From NCBI GenBank assembly GCA_934248055.1, contig CAKQKI010000010.1:1-58775 (forward strand): a stretch of DNA of 58,775 nucleotides, read 5' to 3'. This document shows positions 48,326 to 56,962 of the stretch, piece after piece. The stretch is from an uncultured Clostridia bacterium (lineage in GTDB: Bacteria; Bacillota; Clostridia; Christensenellales; Borkfalkiaceae). The first letter of the stretch is position 1; every line of letters begins with the position of its first letter. The position numbers were made by a program, and so were the translations under genes. The notes beneath the pieces were generated by a model. The model saw only the letters and a list, made by a program, of their open reading frames with translations, did not search any database and was not told the DNA's origin.

Positions 48326-49056
48326 ATATTATTCCTCCGTTCCGGCAGTATTCCCGCCGAGCGTTTATAAATATCTAATTTTCCGTTCTGCGCATAACTG
48401 AAACACTCGTCGTCCGTTCCGAAAATAACGTGGTCGAGCAAATTTATTTTAAACGTTCCGAGTTGAACGAGAAAATTAAAAGTCGTTTTATCGTCGTCGT
48501 GCGACGGGTTTGGCGCAGGCGTCAGGTGGTTGTGCGCTATAATCACAGACGACGCCTTGTTTGAAATAACCGCGCTTAAAATTTCGGAGTCTTTAAGAGA
48601 TACTTCGTTCGTCTTTTTATTGTCGAATTTCAAAAAGTCGACTATCTTGTTCGACGAATTCAGAAGCAAAACGAAAAGCATTTCGTGGTCGGCGTCTTTG
48701 AAAAGCGGTTTTAAAATTTCCACTGTTTTTTCAAGAGTGTTGATTTCCGCGTTTCTCACGCTTGATTTTAACGATACCGTGTTTATGTAATTTACAAGCG
48801 TTATAAGGCACGCGGTTTTTTCGCCTATTCCGTCAACGCCCATAAGAAGCGACGGATCGGCACTTATTACTTTCGATAAAGAGCCGAATCTGTTTATAAG
48901 CGCGTGCGCCGTTCCGTTCGTGTCTTTTCTCGGTATCGAATATCCGAGTAAAAGTTCAAGAAGTTCATGTTCCTTAAACGTTTCTTTTCCCATTAAAAAT
49001 CTTTCGCGCAGTCGGGCTCGATGCCCTTCATGCACGTTTTTATCGTCTTTTTCCAT
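48322..49056 (-). CDS. radC: RadC-family JAB-domain protein
   Basis: This 244-residue protein has an N-terminal helix-hairpin-helix-like region (DGIGEKTACLI) and a C-terminal JAB/MPN metal site HNHLTPAPNPSHDD. The family's role in repair is doubtful; it is often a putative peptidase. It precedes gltX on the minus strand. Confidence 0.87.
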   Translation of the reverse strand: MEKDDKNVHEGHRARLRERFLMGKETFKEHELLELLLGYSIPRKDTNGTAHALINRFGSLSKVISADPSLLMGVDGIGEKTACLITLVNYINTVSLKSSVRNAEINTLEKTVEILKPLFKDADHEMLFVLLLNSSNKIVDFLKFDNKKTNEVSLKDSEILSAVISNKASSVIIAHNHLTPAPNPSHDDDKTTFNFLVQLGTFKINLLDHVIFGTDDECFSYAQNGKLDIYKRSAGILPERRNNI

Positions 49057-49067
49057 ACCCGTGATAT

Positions 49068-49073
49068 ATTATA
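49068..49073 (-). promoter_or_regulatory. radC-gltX promoter -10 box
   Basis: On the minus strand TATAAT ends 11 bases before the radC ATG; a TTGTAA lies 18 bases upstream. The leader would be only about 4 bases. Confidence 0.55.
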
Positions 49074-49128
49074 TCATAATTAAACGTAAATTTACAAAGA
49101 AAAGCAAGACTTTTTTTATAATTTAGTG

Positions 49129-49134
49129 TATAAT
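49129..49134 (+). promoter_or_regulatory. Leaderless-type -10 box of the PepV-like gene
   Basis: TATAAT ends 6 bases before the ATG at 49141. The -35 hexamer is weak. No ribosome site is present. Confidence 0.6.
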
Positions 49135-49140
49135 CAAAGT

Positions 49141-50439
49141 ATGGATAAATATTATTTGCAGGCAAAAGAAACTTTAAGAAAATGGATAGAAATAAAAAGC
49201 GTTAAAACCGAACCTTGCGGGCGATTCCCGTTCGGCGAAAATATAGGTAAAATGCTCGTAACCGCGCTTAACGACGCGGAAAATCTCGGATTTAAAACCT
49301 TTAACTACGATAATTTCGTAGGAGAAGCGGTTATAGGCGAAGGGCCCGATAAAGACGGATTTTCGATTTTATGCCATCTTGACGTCGTTCCCGCAGGCGA
49401 CGAGTCAAAATGGTCGTATCCGCCATTCGCGCTTACCGAAAAAGACGGAAAACTTATCGGGCGCGGCGTTGTAGACGATAAAGGCGCGGCGGCGCTTTGC
49501 CTGTTCGCGATAAAATCGCTTATCGACGAAGGTTATATCCCTTCGAGAAAAATCAAAGTGATTTTCGGTTGCGACGAAGAAAGCGGCTGGGGTTGTATAA
49601 ATCATTATAAAAAGGTAGCCGTTATGTCGGACGAAGGCTTTTCTCCCGACGGCGATTTTCCCGTAATTTACGCCGAAAAAGGCATTTATCACATAGCCGT
49701 TAAATTTAAAAAGCATCCCGCCGTAAAAGAAATTTACGGGGGTGACAGGGTAAATATGGTTTGCGACAAAGCGACCGCGGTTTTATCGGCGGATATTTCG
49801 GAAGAAATCGCCAAAAAGCACGGCGTTGAAAAAAACGGTTCGGTTTATACCGCAAACGGCGTTACTGCACACGGCTCTACTCCCGAATGCGGCGTAAACG
49901 CGATGGAAAAAATTCTTTCCATGCTGACCGAACAGGGTTATTTCGATAAAAAAGATTACGAGTTTTTGTTTAATGATTTATTGTCGCTGAAAACTCTTTG
50001 CGACGAAACGGGCAGCCTTACTTTCTCGCCCGACGTTATCTCGTGCGACGACGAAAGCATAACCGTTCTTTGCGATATACGCTATCCGTCCACGGTTGAT
50101 TTCGGCATTCTTAAAGAAAAATTAAACGGAATAAATTATACCGAAAAATCCCGTCAACTTCCGCTTTTCGTCGATAAAAACGACAAACTCGTAAAAGAAC
50201 TTTTGTCCGTTTATAACTCCGTTACGGGTAAAAACAGTAAACCCATAACCACGGGCGGCGGCACGTACGCAAGGGCTTTAAAGCACGGCGTTGCTTTCGG
50301 TCCGAGCGAAGAAGGCGATTCGGTTTGCCATAAACCGAACGAGTTTATAACCGAAAAAGATTACGAAAAATGTTATAAAATTTATAAAGAAGGTATCAGG
50401 CGGCTTGCGTTCGGCAGTAAACCCGAAGCGGAAAAGTAA
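49141..50439 (+). CDS. M20-family dipeptidase, PepV/Sapep-like
   Basis: This 432-residue metallopeptidase has the zinc motifs CHLDVVPAGD (about 85), GRGVVDDKGAAA (about 112) and GCDEESGWG (about 148). The PepV-type lid is present, and GGTYA with a late His supports the second metal. It cleaves dipeptides with unblocked N termini in the cytoplasm. I chose the ATG at 49141 because a TATAAT ends 6 bases upstream. Confidence 0.88.
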   Translation: MDKYYLQAKETLRKWIEIKSVKTEPCGRFPFGENIGKMLVTALNDAENLGFKTFNYDNFVGEAVIGEGPDKDGFSILCHLDVVPAGDESKWSYPPFALTEKDGKLIGRGVVDDKGAAALCLFAIKSLIDEGYIPSRKIKVIFGCDEESGWGCINHYKKVAVMSDEGFSPDGDFPVIYAEKGIYHIAVKFKKHPAVKEIYGGDRVNMVCDKATAVLSADISEEIAKKHGVEKNGSVYTANGVTAHGSTPECGVNAMEKILSMLTEQGYFDKKDYEFLFNDLLSLKTLCDETGSLTFSPDVISCDDESITVLCDIRYPSTVDFGILKEKLNGINYTEKSRQLPLFVDKNDKLVKELLSVYNSVTGKNSKPITTGGGTYARALKHGVAFGPSEEGDSVCHKPNEFITEKDYEKCYKIYKEGIRRLAFGSKPEAEK

Positions 50440-50497
50440 TAAAAATATTTTTTAAAATATATAATTAAATATATTAAATCAAGAAAAAAGGAAATAT

Positions 50498-51148
50498 ATG
50501 GCAGAATTACTTAACACGGCTTTTCACAACCTTGACGGTGCGGTGTTTTCCGCAATGCATTCCTTAGCCGAAAGCGCGGGCGGTTTTTTCACTCCTTTTG
50601 CAAAAACGATAACTTTTCTCGGGGAAAAAGGGATAATTTTTTTCGCGGCGGCAATCGTTTTAATGCTTTATAAAAACACGCGCAGAGCGGGCGTTTGTCT
50701 TTTCGGAGCGGTTGCCTGCGGCGCGCTTATAACGAGCATAATATTAAAAGACGCGGTTGCGCGCCCGCGCCCGTTTTTAAGCGAAGAATACAAGGGGTTC
50801 TGGGAATACGTGGGAAGCCCGAAAGAAAGCGGTTATTCTTTTCCTTCGGGGCATGTGACCGCAACCGCCGCCGCAATGCTTACGGCGTTCTTGTTTTTCA
50901 ACAAGAAAAAAAGTTGGGCGGGATTTTTGGTAATCGTTCTTATGGGCTTTTCAAGAGTTTATCTTATAGCGCATTATTTTTCCGACGTTCTTGCCGGGGT
51001 TATAGTCGGCGCGATTTCGGCGGTTATAGCGTACTTTATAACGAAACTTATATTTTATCTTGCCGAAAAACACAAAGATAAAAAGTTTTGTTCCTTTATT
51101 ATAAATTTCGACGTGAAAACGATTTTTCAGAAAAAAGACGAAGCATAA
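50498..51148 (+). CDS. PAP2-family membrane phosphatase
   Basis: This 216-residue protein has about six membrane segments and the three PAP2 motifs KDAVARPRPF, PSGHVTAT and SRVYLIAHYFSDVLAG. It hydrolyses lipid phosphates such as phosphatidic acid, phosphatidylglycerol phosphate or undecaprenyl diphosphate. The ribosome site is aaagga. Confidence 0.9.
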   Translation: MAELLNTAFHNLDGAVFSAMHSLAESAGGFFTPFAKTITFLGEKGIIFFAAAIVLMLYKNTRRAGVCLFGAVACGALITSIILKDAVARPRPFLSEEYKGFWEYVGSPKESGYSFPSGHVTATAAAMLTAFLFFNKKKSWAGFLVIVLMGFSRVYLIAHYFSDVLAGVIVGAISAVIAYFITKLIFYLAEKHKDKKFCSFIINFDVKTIFQKKDEA

Positions 51149-51150
51149 TA

Positions 51151-51190
51151 AAAACGGGGCGCAGCGATTCCGCTGCGCCCCGAACTTTTT
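51151..51190. terminator. Bidirectional terminator
   Basis: CGGGGCGCAGCG / CGCTGCGCCCCG, a 12-bp GC stem with a TTTTT flank, between convergent PAP2 and htpG. Confidence 0.92.
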
Positions 51191-51194
51191 AATT

Positions 51195-53042
51195 TTATTT
51201 TGAAATAAGGTCGAATATATCGTCCGCCACGCCCGTTAAATCGTCAACGGTAAGCCCCGAAACAAGCATCGCCTGCGAGTATAAAACGTTGCAGAGTTTT
51301 TTGAAGTCTTCGCTGTCTTTTCCGAGAGTTTTCAGTTTTTCGAAAATCGGATGAGAAAGGTTTATTTCAAGCACTTTGTTTGCTTTCACGCTTCCGTCCG
51401 CGCCGGGCATCGCGCTTAAAACCTTTTCCATTTCAAGCGAAACTTCGCCTTCGCCCGACATGCAAACGGCATGGTTTTTAAGTTTAGTGGTTCCCGTAAC
51501 TTTACTTACTTTATCGCCGAGAACGTCTTTTACCGCGCTTAAAATTTCCTTGTCTTCGTCAGCGGTCGCTTCGTCCTGCGTTTCGCCTGATTCCGTCATT
51601 ACGTTTTTGAACGGCTTTTTGTCGTATTCGTTCATAAATTTAAGGGCGAATTCGTCAACGTCGTCGCTCATCATAAGCACGTCTTTGCCGTCGTCAAGAT
51701 ATTTTTCGACCTGCGGCAATCTTTTAACCGCTTCGGCGTTTTTACCCGAAACGTAACAAATGTTTTCGGCGGCGCTGTCGGCGTATTCGCGAAGGGTTAT
51801 CTGCTTATCCTGTTTAAGGGAGTAGAAAAGAAGCAAATCCTGAAGGGCTTCTTTATTCATTCCCCAACTCGAATAAATGCCGTATTTAAGTTGAAGACCG
51901 AACGCCTTGAAAAATTTCTCGTAATTTTCCCTGTCGTTTTTAAGCATATCGGAAAGTTCGTTTTTGATTTTCTTTTCTATGCTTTGCGCTATCGCTTTGA
52001 TCTGGCGCGTCTGCTGCACCGTTTCACGCGAAATGTTAAGAGTTACTTCGCTGTCCACAAGACCTTTAACGAAACTGAAATAGTCGGGGAGTAAATCCGC
52101 GCACTTTTCCATTATCATAACGCCGTTCGTGTAAAGTTTAAGCCCTTTTTCGTACTGCTTCGAATAATAGTTATACGGCGCTTTTTCGGGAATAAACAGC
52201 AACGCTTTGAAATCGACCGCGCCTTCTGCCGACATCGAAATCGTTTTCAAGGGCGCGTCCGAATCGAAGAAGTTCGATTTATAAAACTCGTCGTATTCTT
52301 CTTTGGTTACTTCGTTTTTGTTCTTTTTCCAGATGGGAATCATCGAGTTGAGCGTTTCTTCTTCGACGTATTTTTCTTCCTTTTCGCCTTCCTTTTCGGC
52401 AGGTTTATATCTGGTTACTTCGGCTTTTATAGGGTATCTTATATAATCCGAATACTTCTTAACGAGATTTCTTATGGTGTATTCTTCGAGATAAGTGTCG
52501 TAATTGTCGTTTTCGGTATTCTTTTTAAGATAAAGCGTTATTTCGGTGCCGTTGCTTTCCTTTTCGGCGGGCTTTATATCGTAACCGCTCGCGCCTTCCG
52601 AAACCCAGAGATGCGCGTCAGACGAGCCGTAGGCTTTTGAAAGGACTTCTACTTTATCCGCAACCATAAACGCAGAGTAAAACCCTACGCCGAACTGACC
52701 GATAATGTTAATGTCTTCGTTTTTAATATTCTCGTCCGCCTTGAAATCCATAGACCCCGATTTCGCTATCGTGCCGAGATTGCTTTCGAGTTCTTCCGCC
52801 GTCATACCTATGCCGTTATCGGTAATTTTTAAAGTACGGTTTTCTTTGTCGGCTTTTATCGCAATGTAAAAATCATTGCGGGTAAGCCCCGAAATATTAT
52901 CGGTAAGCGATTTGTAGTAAAGTTTATCGATCGCGTCCGAACAGTTGGATAACAATTCCCTTAAAAATATCTCTTTGTTTGTGTAAATCGAATTTATCAT
53001 CAGATCAAGCACTTTCTGAGATTCCGTTTTGAATTTTTTCAT
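51195..53042 (-). CDS. htpG: Molecular chaperone HtpG (Hsp90)
   Basis: This 615-residue Hsp90 has the N-terminal ATPase motifs IFLRELLSNCSDAIDK, DNGIGM and GQFGVGFYSAFMV, then the middle and C-terminal dimer domains. I chose the ATG at 53042 (MKKFKTESQ), which has an aaggag site; longer frames run into the CIRCE element. A consensus promoter and a perfect CIRCE place it under HrcA control. Confidence 0.95.
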   Translation of the reverse strand: MKKFKTESQKVLDLMINSIYTNKEIFLRELLSNCSDAIDKLYYKSLTDNISGLTRNDFYIAIKADKENRTLKITDNGIGMTAEELESNLGTIAKSGSMDFKADENIKNEDINIIGQFGVGFYSAFMVADKVEVLSKAYGSSDAHLWVSEGASGYDIKPAEKESNGTEITLYLKKNTENDNYDTYLEEYTIRNLVKKYSDYIRYPIKAEVTRYKPAEKEGEKEEKYVEEETLNSMIPIWKKNKNEVTKEEYDEFYKSNFFDSDAPLKTISMSAEGAVDFKALLFIPEKAPYNYYSKQYEKGLKLYTNGVMIMEKCADLLPDYFSFVKGLVDSEVTLNISRETVQQTRQIKAIAQSIEKKIKNELSDMLKNDRENYEKFFKAFGLQLKYGIYSSWGMNKEALQDLLLFYSLKQDKQITLREYADSAAENICYVSGKNAEAVKRLPQVEKYLDDGKDVLMMSDDVDEFALKFMNEYDKKPFKNVMTESGETQDEATADEDKEILSAVKDVLGDKVSKVTGTTKLKNHAVCMSGEGEVSLEMEKVLSAMPGADGSVKANKVLEINLSHPIFEKLKTLGKDSEDFKKLCNVLYSQAMLVSGLTVDDLTGVADDIFDLISK

Positions 53043-53083
53043 ATTCTGCTCCTTTCGGCGAATAATCGCCGCACGATATATTT

Positions 53084-53110
53084 TTAGCACTCTCAATCTT
53101 AGAGTGCTAA
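53084..53110. promoter_or_regulatory. CIRCE operator (HrcA-binding) of htpG
   Basis: TTAGCACTC, 9 bases and GAGTGCTAA make a perfect match to the HrcA operator. It starts 3 bases after the -10 box and 42 bases before the htpG ATG, covering the transcription start. Confidence 0.95.
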
Positions 53111-53113
53111 TTT

Positions 53114-53142
53114 ATTATATATCCGCTTTAATAAAAAATCAA
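53114..53142 (-). promoter_or_regulatory. htpG promoter
   Basis: On the minus strand TTGATT (53137-53142), 17 bases and TATAAT (53114-53119), directly before CIRCE. Confidence 0.88.
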
Positions 53143-53209
53143 GTGTTTTTTTAAAATAATTTAATTTTTTTTATATTTTTTTAAATGCGGCTTACCCTTG
53201 CTCATGCTT

Positions 53210-53250
53210 ACCCCTTCGGGGAAGGTGTCGGCTTTGCCGACGAAAGAGAA
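53210..53250. repeat. REP-like palindromic element
   Basis: CCCCTTCGGGG, then AAGGTG, then TCGGCTTTGCCGA, then GAAAGAGA. It shares this two-palindrome design with the copies near 20456 and 20581. Confidence 0.6.
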
Positions 53251-53261
53251 CTTTTCCGCAC

Positions 53262-53296
53262 AAAAAAAAGACGAGTTGCCCCGTCTTAAATTTTTT
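53262..53296 (-). terminator. tRNA-Arg terminator
   Basis: On the minus strand AAGACGGGGCAACTCGTCTT with a run of T bases follows the tRNA directly. Confidence 0.8.
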
Positions 53297-53372
53297 GGTA
53301 CGCCCGACAGGATTTGAACCTGCAACCGTCAGAATCGGAATCTGATACTCTATCCAATTGCGCTACGGGCGC
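53296..53372 (-). tRNA. tRNA-Arg (anticodon CCG)
   Basis: On the minus strand the 77 bases fold into a cloverleaf: acceptor GCGCCCG/CGGGCGT, anticodon stem TCAGA/TCTGA with loop TTCCGAT (anticodon CCG), T-arm GGTTCAAATCC and an encoded CCA end. It reads CGG arginine codons. Confidence 0.95.
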
Positions 53373-53393
53373 GTAAAAATAAATGCCGCGATA

Positions 53394-55010
53394 TTAAAAG
53401 CCTGATAAAAACGAAGCGGTTTTCCGTGTTTTTTTCATAAAAAACCACACGAGAAGCGCGATTGCCGTTCCGAACGCAAACCCCGCAAAATCTATAAGAA
53501 CGTCTGTAAGCGAAGCGATTCTTCCGCCCGTAAAAATGCCGAGTTGCAGGATTTCGGATAAGCAGGCGGTTATTAAGCCTGCCGACAGCGAATACAGCGG
53601 GCCGTATATTTCCGCGCGCGTTTCGTTTATCGTTTCCGCTAATCTATAATATACTATTATCGCAAAAATTGCAAGCAAAAGAAACGCGGAAAAGTGACCT
53701 ATTATTTTTCTTATCAGAAAAAAGTAAGAGTATCTCACTTCGTAAACCTTTTCGTAAACTGCGGTCGGGTCGCTTTTTGCCGTTGCGGTTACGGTTACTT
53801 TACCTAAATTCGCGCCGTGCAGTTTTCCGCTTGAAATTTTAGCCACGGCTTCGTCGGACACTTTCCATATAAAATCGTCGTCGGGCAGGGTAACGTTGTT
53901 TTTAACTATGCTTATATGTAAATCCTGCCCGTAAATAAGATAGTCGTTCGTGGAAAGCATTTTCGCCCCCGTCGGCGACGGGTTAACGACCTTTATTTTA
54001 AGACTTGCCGTTTCTATTCCGTCTTTACCCGCGAAATAAACGGTTAAGTCGGTGTTTCCGACGGCTTTTCCCGTGATATTTCCGCTTTTTAATTCTACTT
54101 TATCGCCGTCGTATACGGCGGGGCATAATTTTTGAGAAGCAACCCTGTTGCCTTTATCCGAATCGAATTCCGATTTTACCGTTTCGCCTTTTTCAACCGT
54201 TATTTCATTGCGGTTAAATCTGATAAGCGGTTTTTCGGGAGCGGTTAAATTTTTATCGGTAACCGTAACGTTAAACGATTCTTCCCGCCCGTCGTCGGTT
54301 TTTAAAACGTAATTGAAATCACCCGTTCCGCGAGTATAAAACAACACGCCGTTTTTCTTTATTAAAAAGTTTTTATCTGAAGATTCGATTTTCGTTCCGT
54401 TTACGTAAAGTTCGAAATTTACACCTTCGTTTTTTATTTTTAAAAAGTAAAGGGTACCCGTTTTATCGGTTTCGTCGTAATAATACGCTTCGTTTCCGTT
54501 TTCGTCTTTATCGGGCGTGCAGCCGAGTATTTTAAATTCGGGCTTATACTTTTCGCTACTCACGGTTACGGTTACTTCGTCCGTAACGCAAGATTTAGGC
54601 TCTTTTATCGTTATCGTGCAAACGCCTTCGCTTATCGCGGTCGCTTTTTTGTTTTCTATAAGAATAACGCTTTGGTCGGAAACGGTTATTTCGGGTTCGG
54701 TGAAATCGTAATTGCCCGCAGGCGAAAATTCATAAGAAAAGTTAATTGTTTCGCCTGTTTTAAGCGTTCTTCCGTCATAGCCTTTCAACTTTATTGCCTT
54801 AGGAAAATCTTTACTTTTGCCGTCGCTTTTAAGGTCGAGTTTTCCGCCCGTAACGAAAGATACGGCGTCGGAAAAAACGTCGGATACCTTCGCGCTCTGA
54901 GCCGAACTTTTTGTTCCGTCCGCCAAAGCCATATAAAAAATGAGCGCAGTGAGAAGAATATACGCGATAAAACACGCCTTAAAAACTCTCCCCCTTAAAA
55001 ACTTTTGCAT
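53394..55010 (-). CDS. VanZ-like membrane protein with Ig-like extracellular inserts
   Basis: This 538-residue protein has one membrane segment at about 11-30, then about 390 outward residues with bacterial Ig-like (Big-type) repeats (patterns such as ISEGVCTITIK, NITGKAVGNTDLTVYF and ISSGKLHGANLGKVTVTATA), then three to four membrane segments (about 430-530) with VanZ features: RKIIGHFSAFLLLA, SEILQLGIFTGGRIASLTDVLIDFAGFAFG. The Ig-like block seems inserted between the first and second VanZ segments. It may have an envelope role. I chose the ATG at 55010 from the promoter position. Confidence 0.78.
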   Translation of the reverse strand: MQKFLRGRVFKACFIAYILLTALIFYMALADGTKSSAQSAKVSDVFSDAVSFVTGGKLDLKSDGKSKDFPKAIKLKGYDGRTLKTGETINFSYEFSPAGNYDFTEPEITVSDQSVILIENKKATAISEGVCTITIKEPKSCVTDEVTVTVSSEKYKPEFKILGCTPDKDENGNEAYYYDETDKTGTLYFLKIKNEGVNFELYVNGTKIESSDKNFLIKKNGVLFYTRGTGDFNYVLKTDDGREESFNVTVTDKNLTAPEKPLIRFNRNEITVEKGETVKSEFDSDKGNRVASQKLCPAVYDGDKVELKSGNITGKAVGNTDLTVYFAGKDGIETASLKIKVVNPSPTGAKMLSTNDYLIYGQDLHISIVKNNVTLPDDDFIWKVSDEAVAKISSGKLHGANLGKVTVTATAKSDPTAVYEKVYEVRYSYFFLIRKIIGHFSAFLLLAIFAIIVYYRLAETINETRAEIYGPLYSLSAGLITACLSEILQLGIFTGGRIASLTDVLIDFAGFAFGTAIALLVWFFMKKTRKTASFLSGF

Positions 55011-55016
55011 ATACAC

Positions 55017-55045
55017 ATTTTATCACATTATTTCAATTAAGTAAA
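55017..55045 (-). promoter_or_regulatory. Leaderless-type promoter of the VanZ-like gene
   Basis: On the minus strand TTTACT (55040-55045), 17 bases and TAAAAT (55017-55022) are followed after 6 bases by the ATG. Confidence 0.65.
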
Positions 55046-55053
55046 GTTTATGC

Positions 55054-55082
55054 TTGCAAATGGCGGTTACCTTTGTTATAAT
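55054..55082 (+). promoter_or_regulatory. Leaderless-type promoter of mnmA
   Basis: TTGCAA (55054-55059), 17 bases and TATAAT (55077-55082) are followed after 7 bases by the ATG at 55090. No ribosome site. Confidence 0.8.
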
Positions 55083-55089
55083 TAGTTAT

Positions 55090-56169
55090 ATGAAAAAGAA
55101 GACCGTGGTGGTAGGCATGAGCGGCGGGGTGGACAGTTCCGTAGCCGCGTTGCTTTTAAAAAATCAAGGTTATAACGTTATAGGCTTGTTTATGAAAAAC
55201 TGGGAAGAAAGTGACGACGGCGGGCATTGCACCGCGGAAGAAGATTATTCCGACGTGCGCCGCGTTTCCGCTCTTCTCGATATTCCTTATTATACCGTAA
55301 ATTTTTCAAAAGAGTATATGGACAGGGTTTTTTCGTACTTTTTAAAGGAGTACGAATCGGGCAGAACGCCGAATCCCGACGTTTTATGCAACCGCGAAAT
55401 AAAATTCGGACCGTTCAGAGAATACGCTATGAAACTCGGCGCCGACTATATCGCAACGGGGCATTATTGCAAAATCCGTCACGACGGCGACGCGCATTAC
55501 CTGTTAAAAGCAAAAGACTCCGATAAGGATCAGACTTATTTTTTAAATCAGGTAACTCAGCCGCAACTAAGCAACGTTTTGTTTCCGTTATCCGACCTTC
55601 TAAAAGGCGAAGTAAGAAAAATCGCCGAAGAAAACGGGCTTGTAACCGCCGATAAAAAAGACTCCACGGGGATTTGTTTTATAGGCGAAAGAAATTTTAA
55701 AAAATTTCTTATGCACTACATTCCCGCAAAAGAAGGAGATATAAAAACTTACGACGGCAGAACGCTCGGCAGACATTCGGGGCTTATGTATTATACGATA
55801 GGTCAGCGCAGGGGGCTCGATATAGGCGGGCAGTCGGGCGACGACGGAAGGTGGTTTGTTATCGAAAAAGACCTTAAAAACAACGTTTTATACGTTGCGC
55901 ACGGCGCAGAAGACAGGTTGTTCAGCCGCGGTCTTATAATGAATTCGTGCAATTTCATGCCGGGAACGCCCGACGAAAAAACGTTTGAATGTACGGCTAA
56001 ATTCAGGTATCGTCAGCAAGAACAGAAAGTTCGCGTAAATATCCGCGATAACGATATTTTCGTTGAATTTGCCGAAAAACAACGCGCGATAACCGAAGGG
56101 CAATATGCCGTGTTTTATCTCGGGGAATACTGTCTTGGCGGCGGAGTTATAGAAAAAGCGATATTTTAG
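55090..56169 (+). CDS. mnmA: tRNA 2-thiouridylase MnmA
   Basis: This 359-residue protein has the PP-loop GMSGGVDSSVAA, the catalytic Cys in PNPDVLCNREIKF and the second Cys in STGICFIGERNF. It thiolates U34 of Lys, Glu and Gln tRNAs. I chose the ATG at 55090 (MKKKTVVVGMSGG), since an upstream frame would begin at the -35 box. Confidence 0.95.
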   Translation: MKKKTVVVGMSGGVDSSVAALLLKNQGYNVIGLFMKNWEESDDGGHCTAEEDYSDVRRVSALLDIPYYTVNFSKEYMDRVFSYFLKEYESGRTPNPDVLCNREIKFGPFREYAMKLGADYIATGHYCKIRHDGDAHYLLKAKDSDKDQTYFLNQVTQPQLSNVLFPLSDLLKGEVRKIAEENGLVTADKKDSTGICFIGERNFKKFLMHYIPAKEGDIKTYDGRTLGRHSGLMYYTIGQRRGLDIGGQSGDDGRWFVIEKDLKNNVLYVAHGAEDRLFSRGLIMNSCNFMPGTPDEKTFECTAKFRYRQQEQKVRVNIRDNDIFVEFAEKQRAITEGQYAVFYLGEYCLGGGVIEKAIF

Positions 56170-56266
56170 TATTTCGGATACGCTTAATACAATATATATT
56201 ATCGCTAGTATAATATATACTATATATAAGCGAAATTATAAGCGCAAAAATCGAAAAAGGAGAAAA

Positions 56267-56962
56267 ATGCTGCTTGACGTAAACGACCTTACGAAAATCT
56301 ACGGAAAAACAATCGCTCTCGACGGGCTTTGCCTGCATCTCAGAAAGGGCAGAATAATCGGTCTTTTGGGACCTAACGGCAGCGGAAAAACCACTCTTTT
56401 AAAAACCGTTGCGGGGCTTTTGCAGCCGACGAGCGGCGAAGTTACCGTCAACGGAATTCCCGTTGGAGAAAAAACGAAATCGCTCGTTTCGTTTCTTCCC
56501 GAAAGAACGTATCTCGCGTCTAATATGAAAGTTTGCGAAACGCTCTCGTTTTTTGAAGATTTTTATTCCGACTTCGACAGAAGCCGCGCCGAAAAAATGC
56601 TTTCGGTTCTCGGCGTCGGCGCGGACAGACGGTTCGGCGAACTTTCCAAGGGAACGAGAGAAAAAGTGCAACTCGTTCTCGTTATGTCAAGGCGGGCTGA
56701 ACTATATCTTCTCGACGAGCCTATCGGCGGCGTGGATCCCGCAACGCGCGAGTTTATTATGAATACCGTTCTTAAAAATTTCAACGAAAACTCTTCTATC
56801 GTTATTTCTACCCATCTCATACGCGACGTTGAAGAAATTCTCGACGATTACGCTTTCATCGCAAACGGCAGAATTCTCGAATTCGGCAGCGTTAAAGAGA
56901 GAAAAGAAGAAACGGGGCTTACTTTGGACGAATTGTTCAGGGAGGAATTCAGATGTTATTGA
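56267..56962 (+). CDS. ABC transporter ATP-binding protein
   Basis: This 231-residue ATPase has Walker A GPNGSGKTT, the signature LSKGTREKVQL and Walker B LYLLDEPIGGVDP. It resembles the YtrB/BcrA-type exporters. It overlaps the permease gene by 10 bases. The ribosome site is aaggag. The substrate is unknown; a GntR partner, common for this type, is absent. Confidence 0.92.
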   Translation: MLLDVNDLTKIYGKTIALDGLCLHLRKGRIIGLLGPNGSGKTTLLKTVAGLLQPTSGEVTVNGIPVGEKTKSLVSFLPERTYLASNMKVCETLSFFEDFYSDFDRSRAEKMLSVLGVGADRRFGELSKGTREKVQLVLVMSRRAELYLLDEPIGGVDPATREFIMNTVLKNFNENSSIVISTHLIRDVEEILDDYAFIANGRILEFGSVKERKEETGLTLDELFREEFRCY

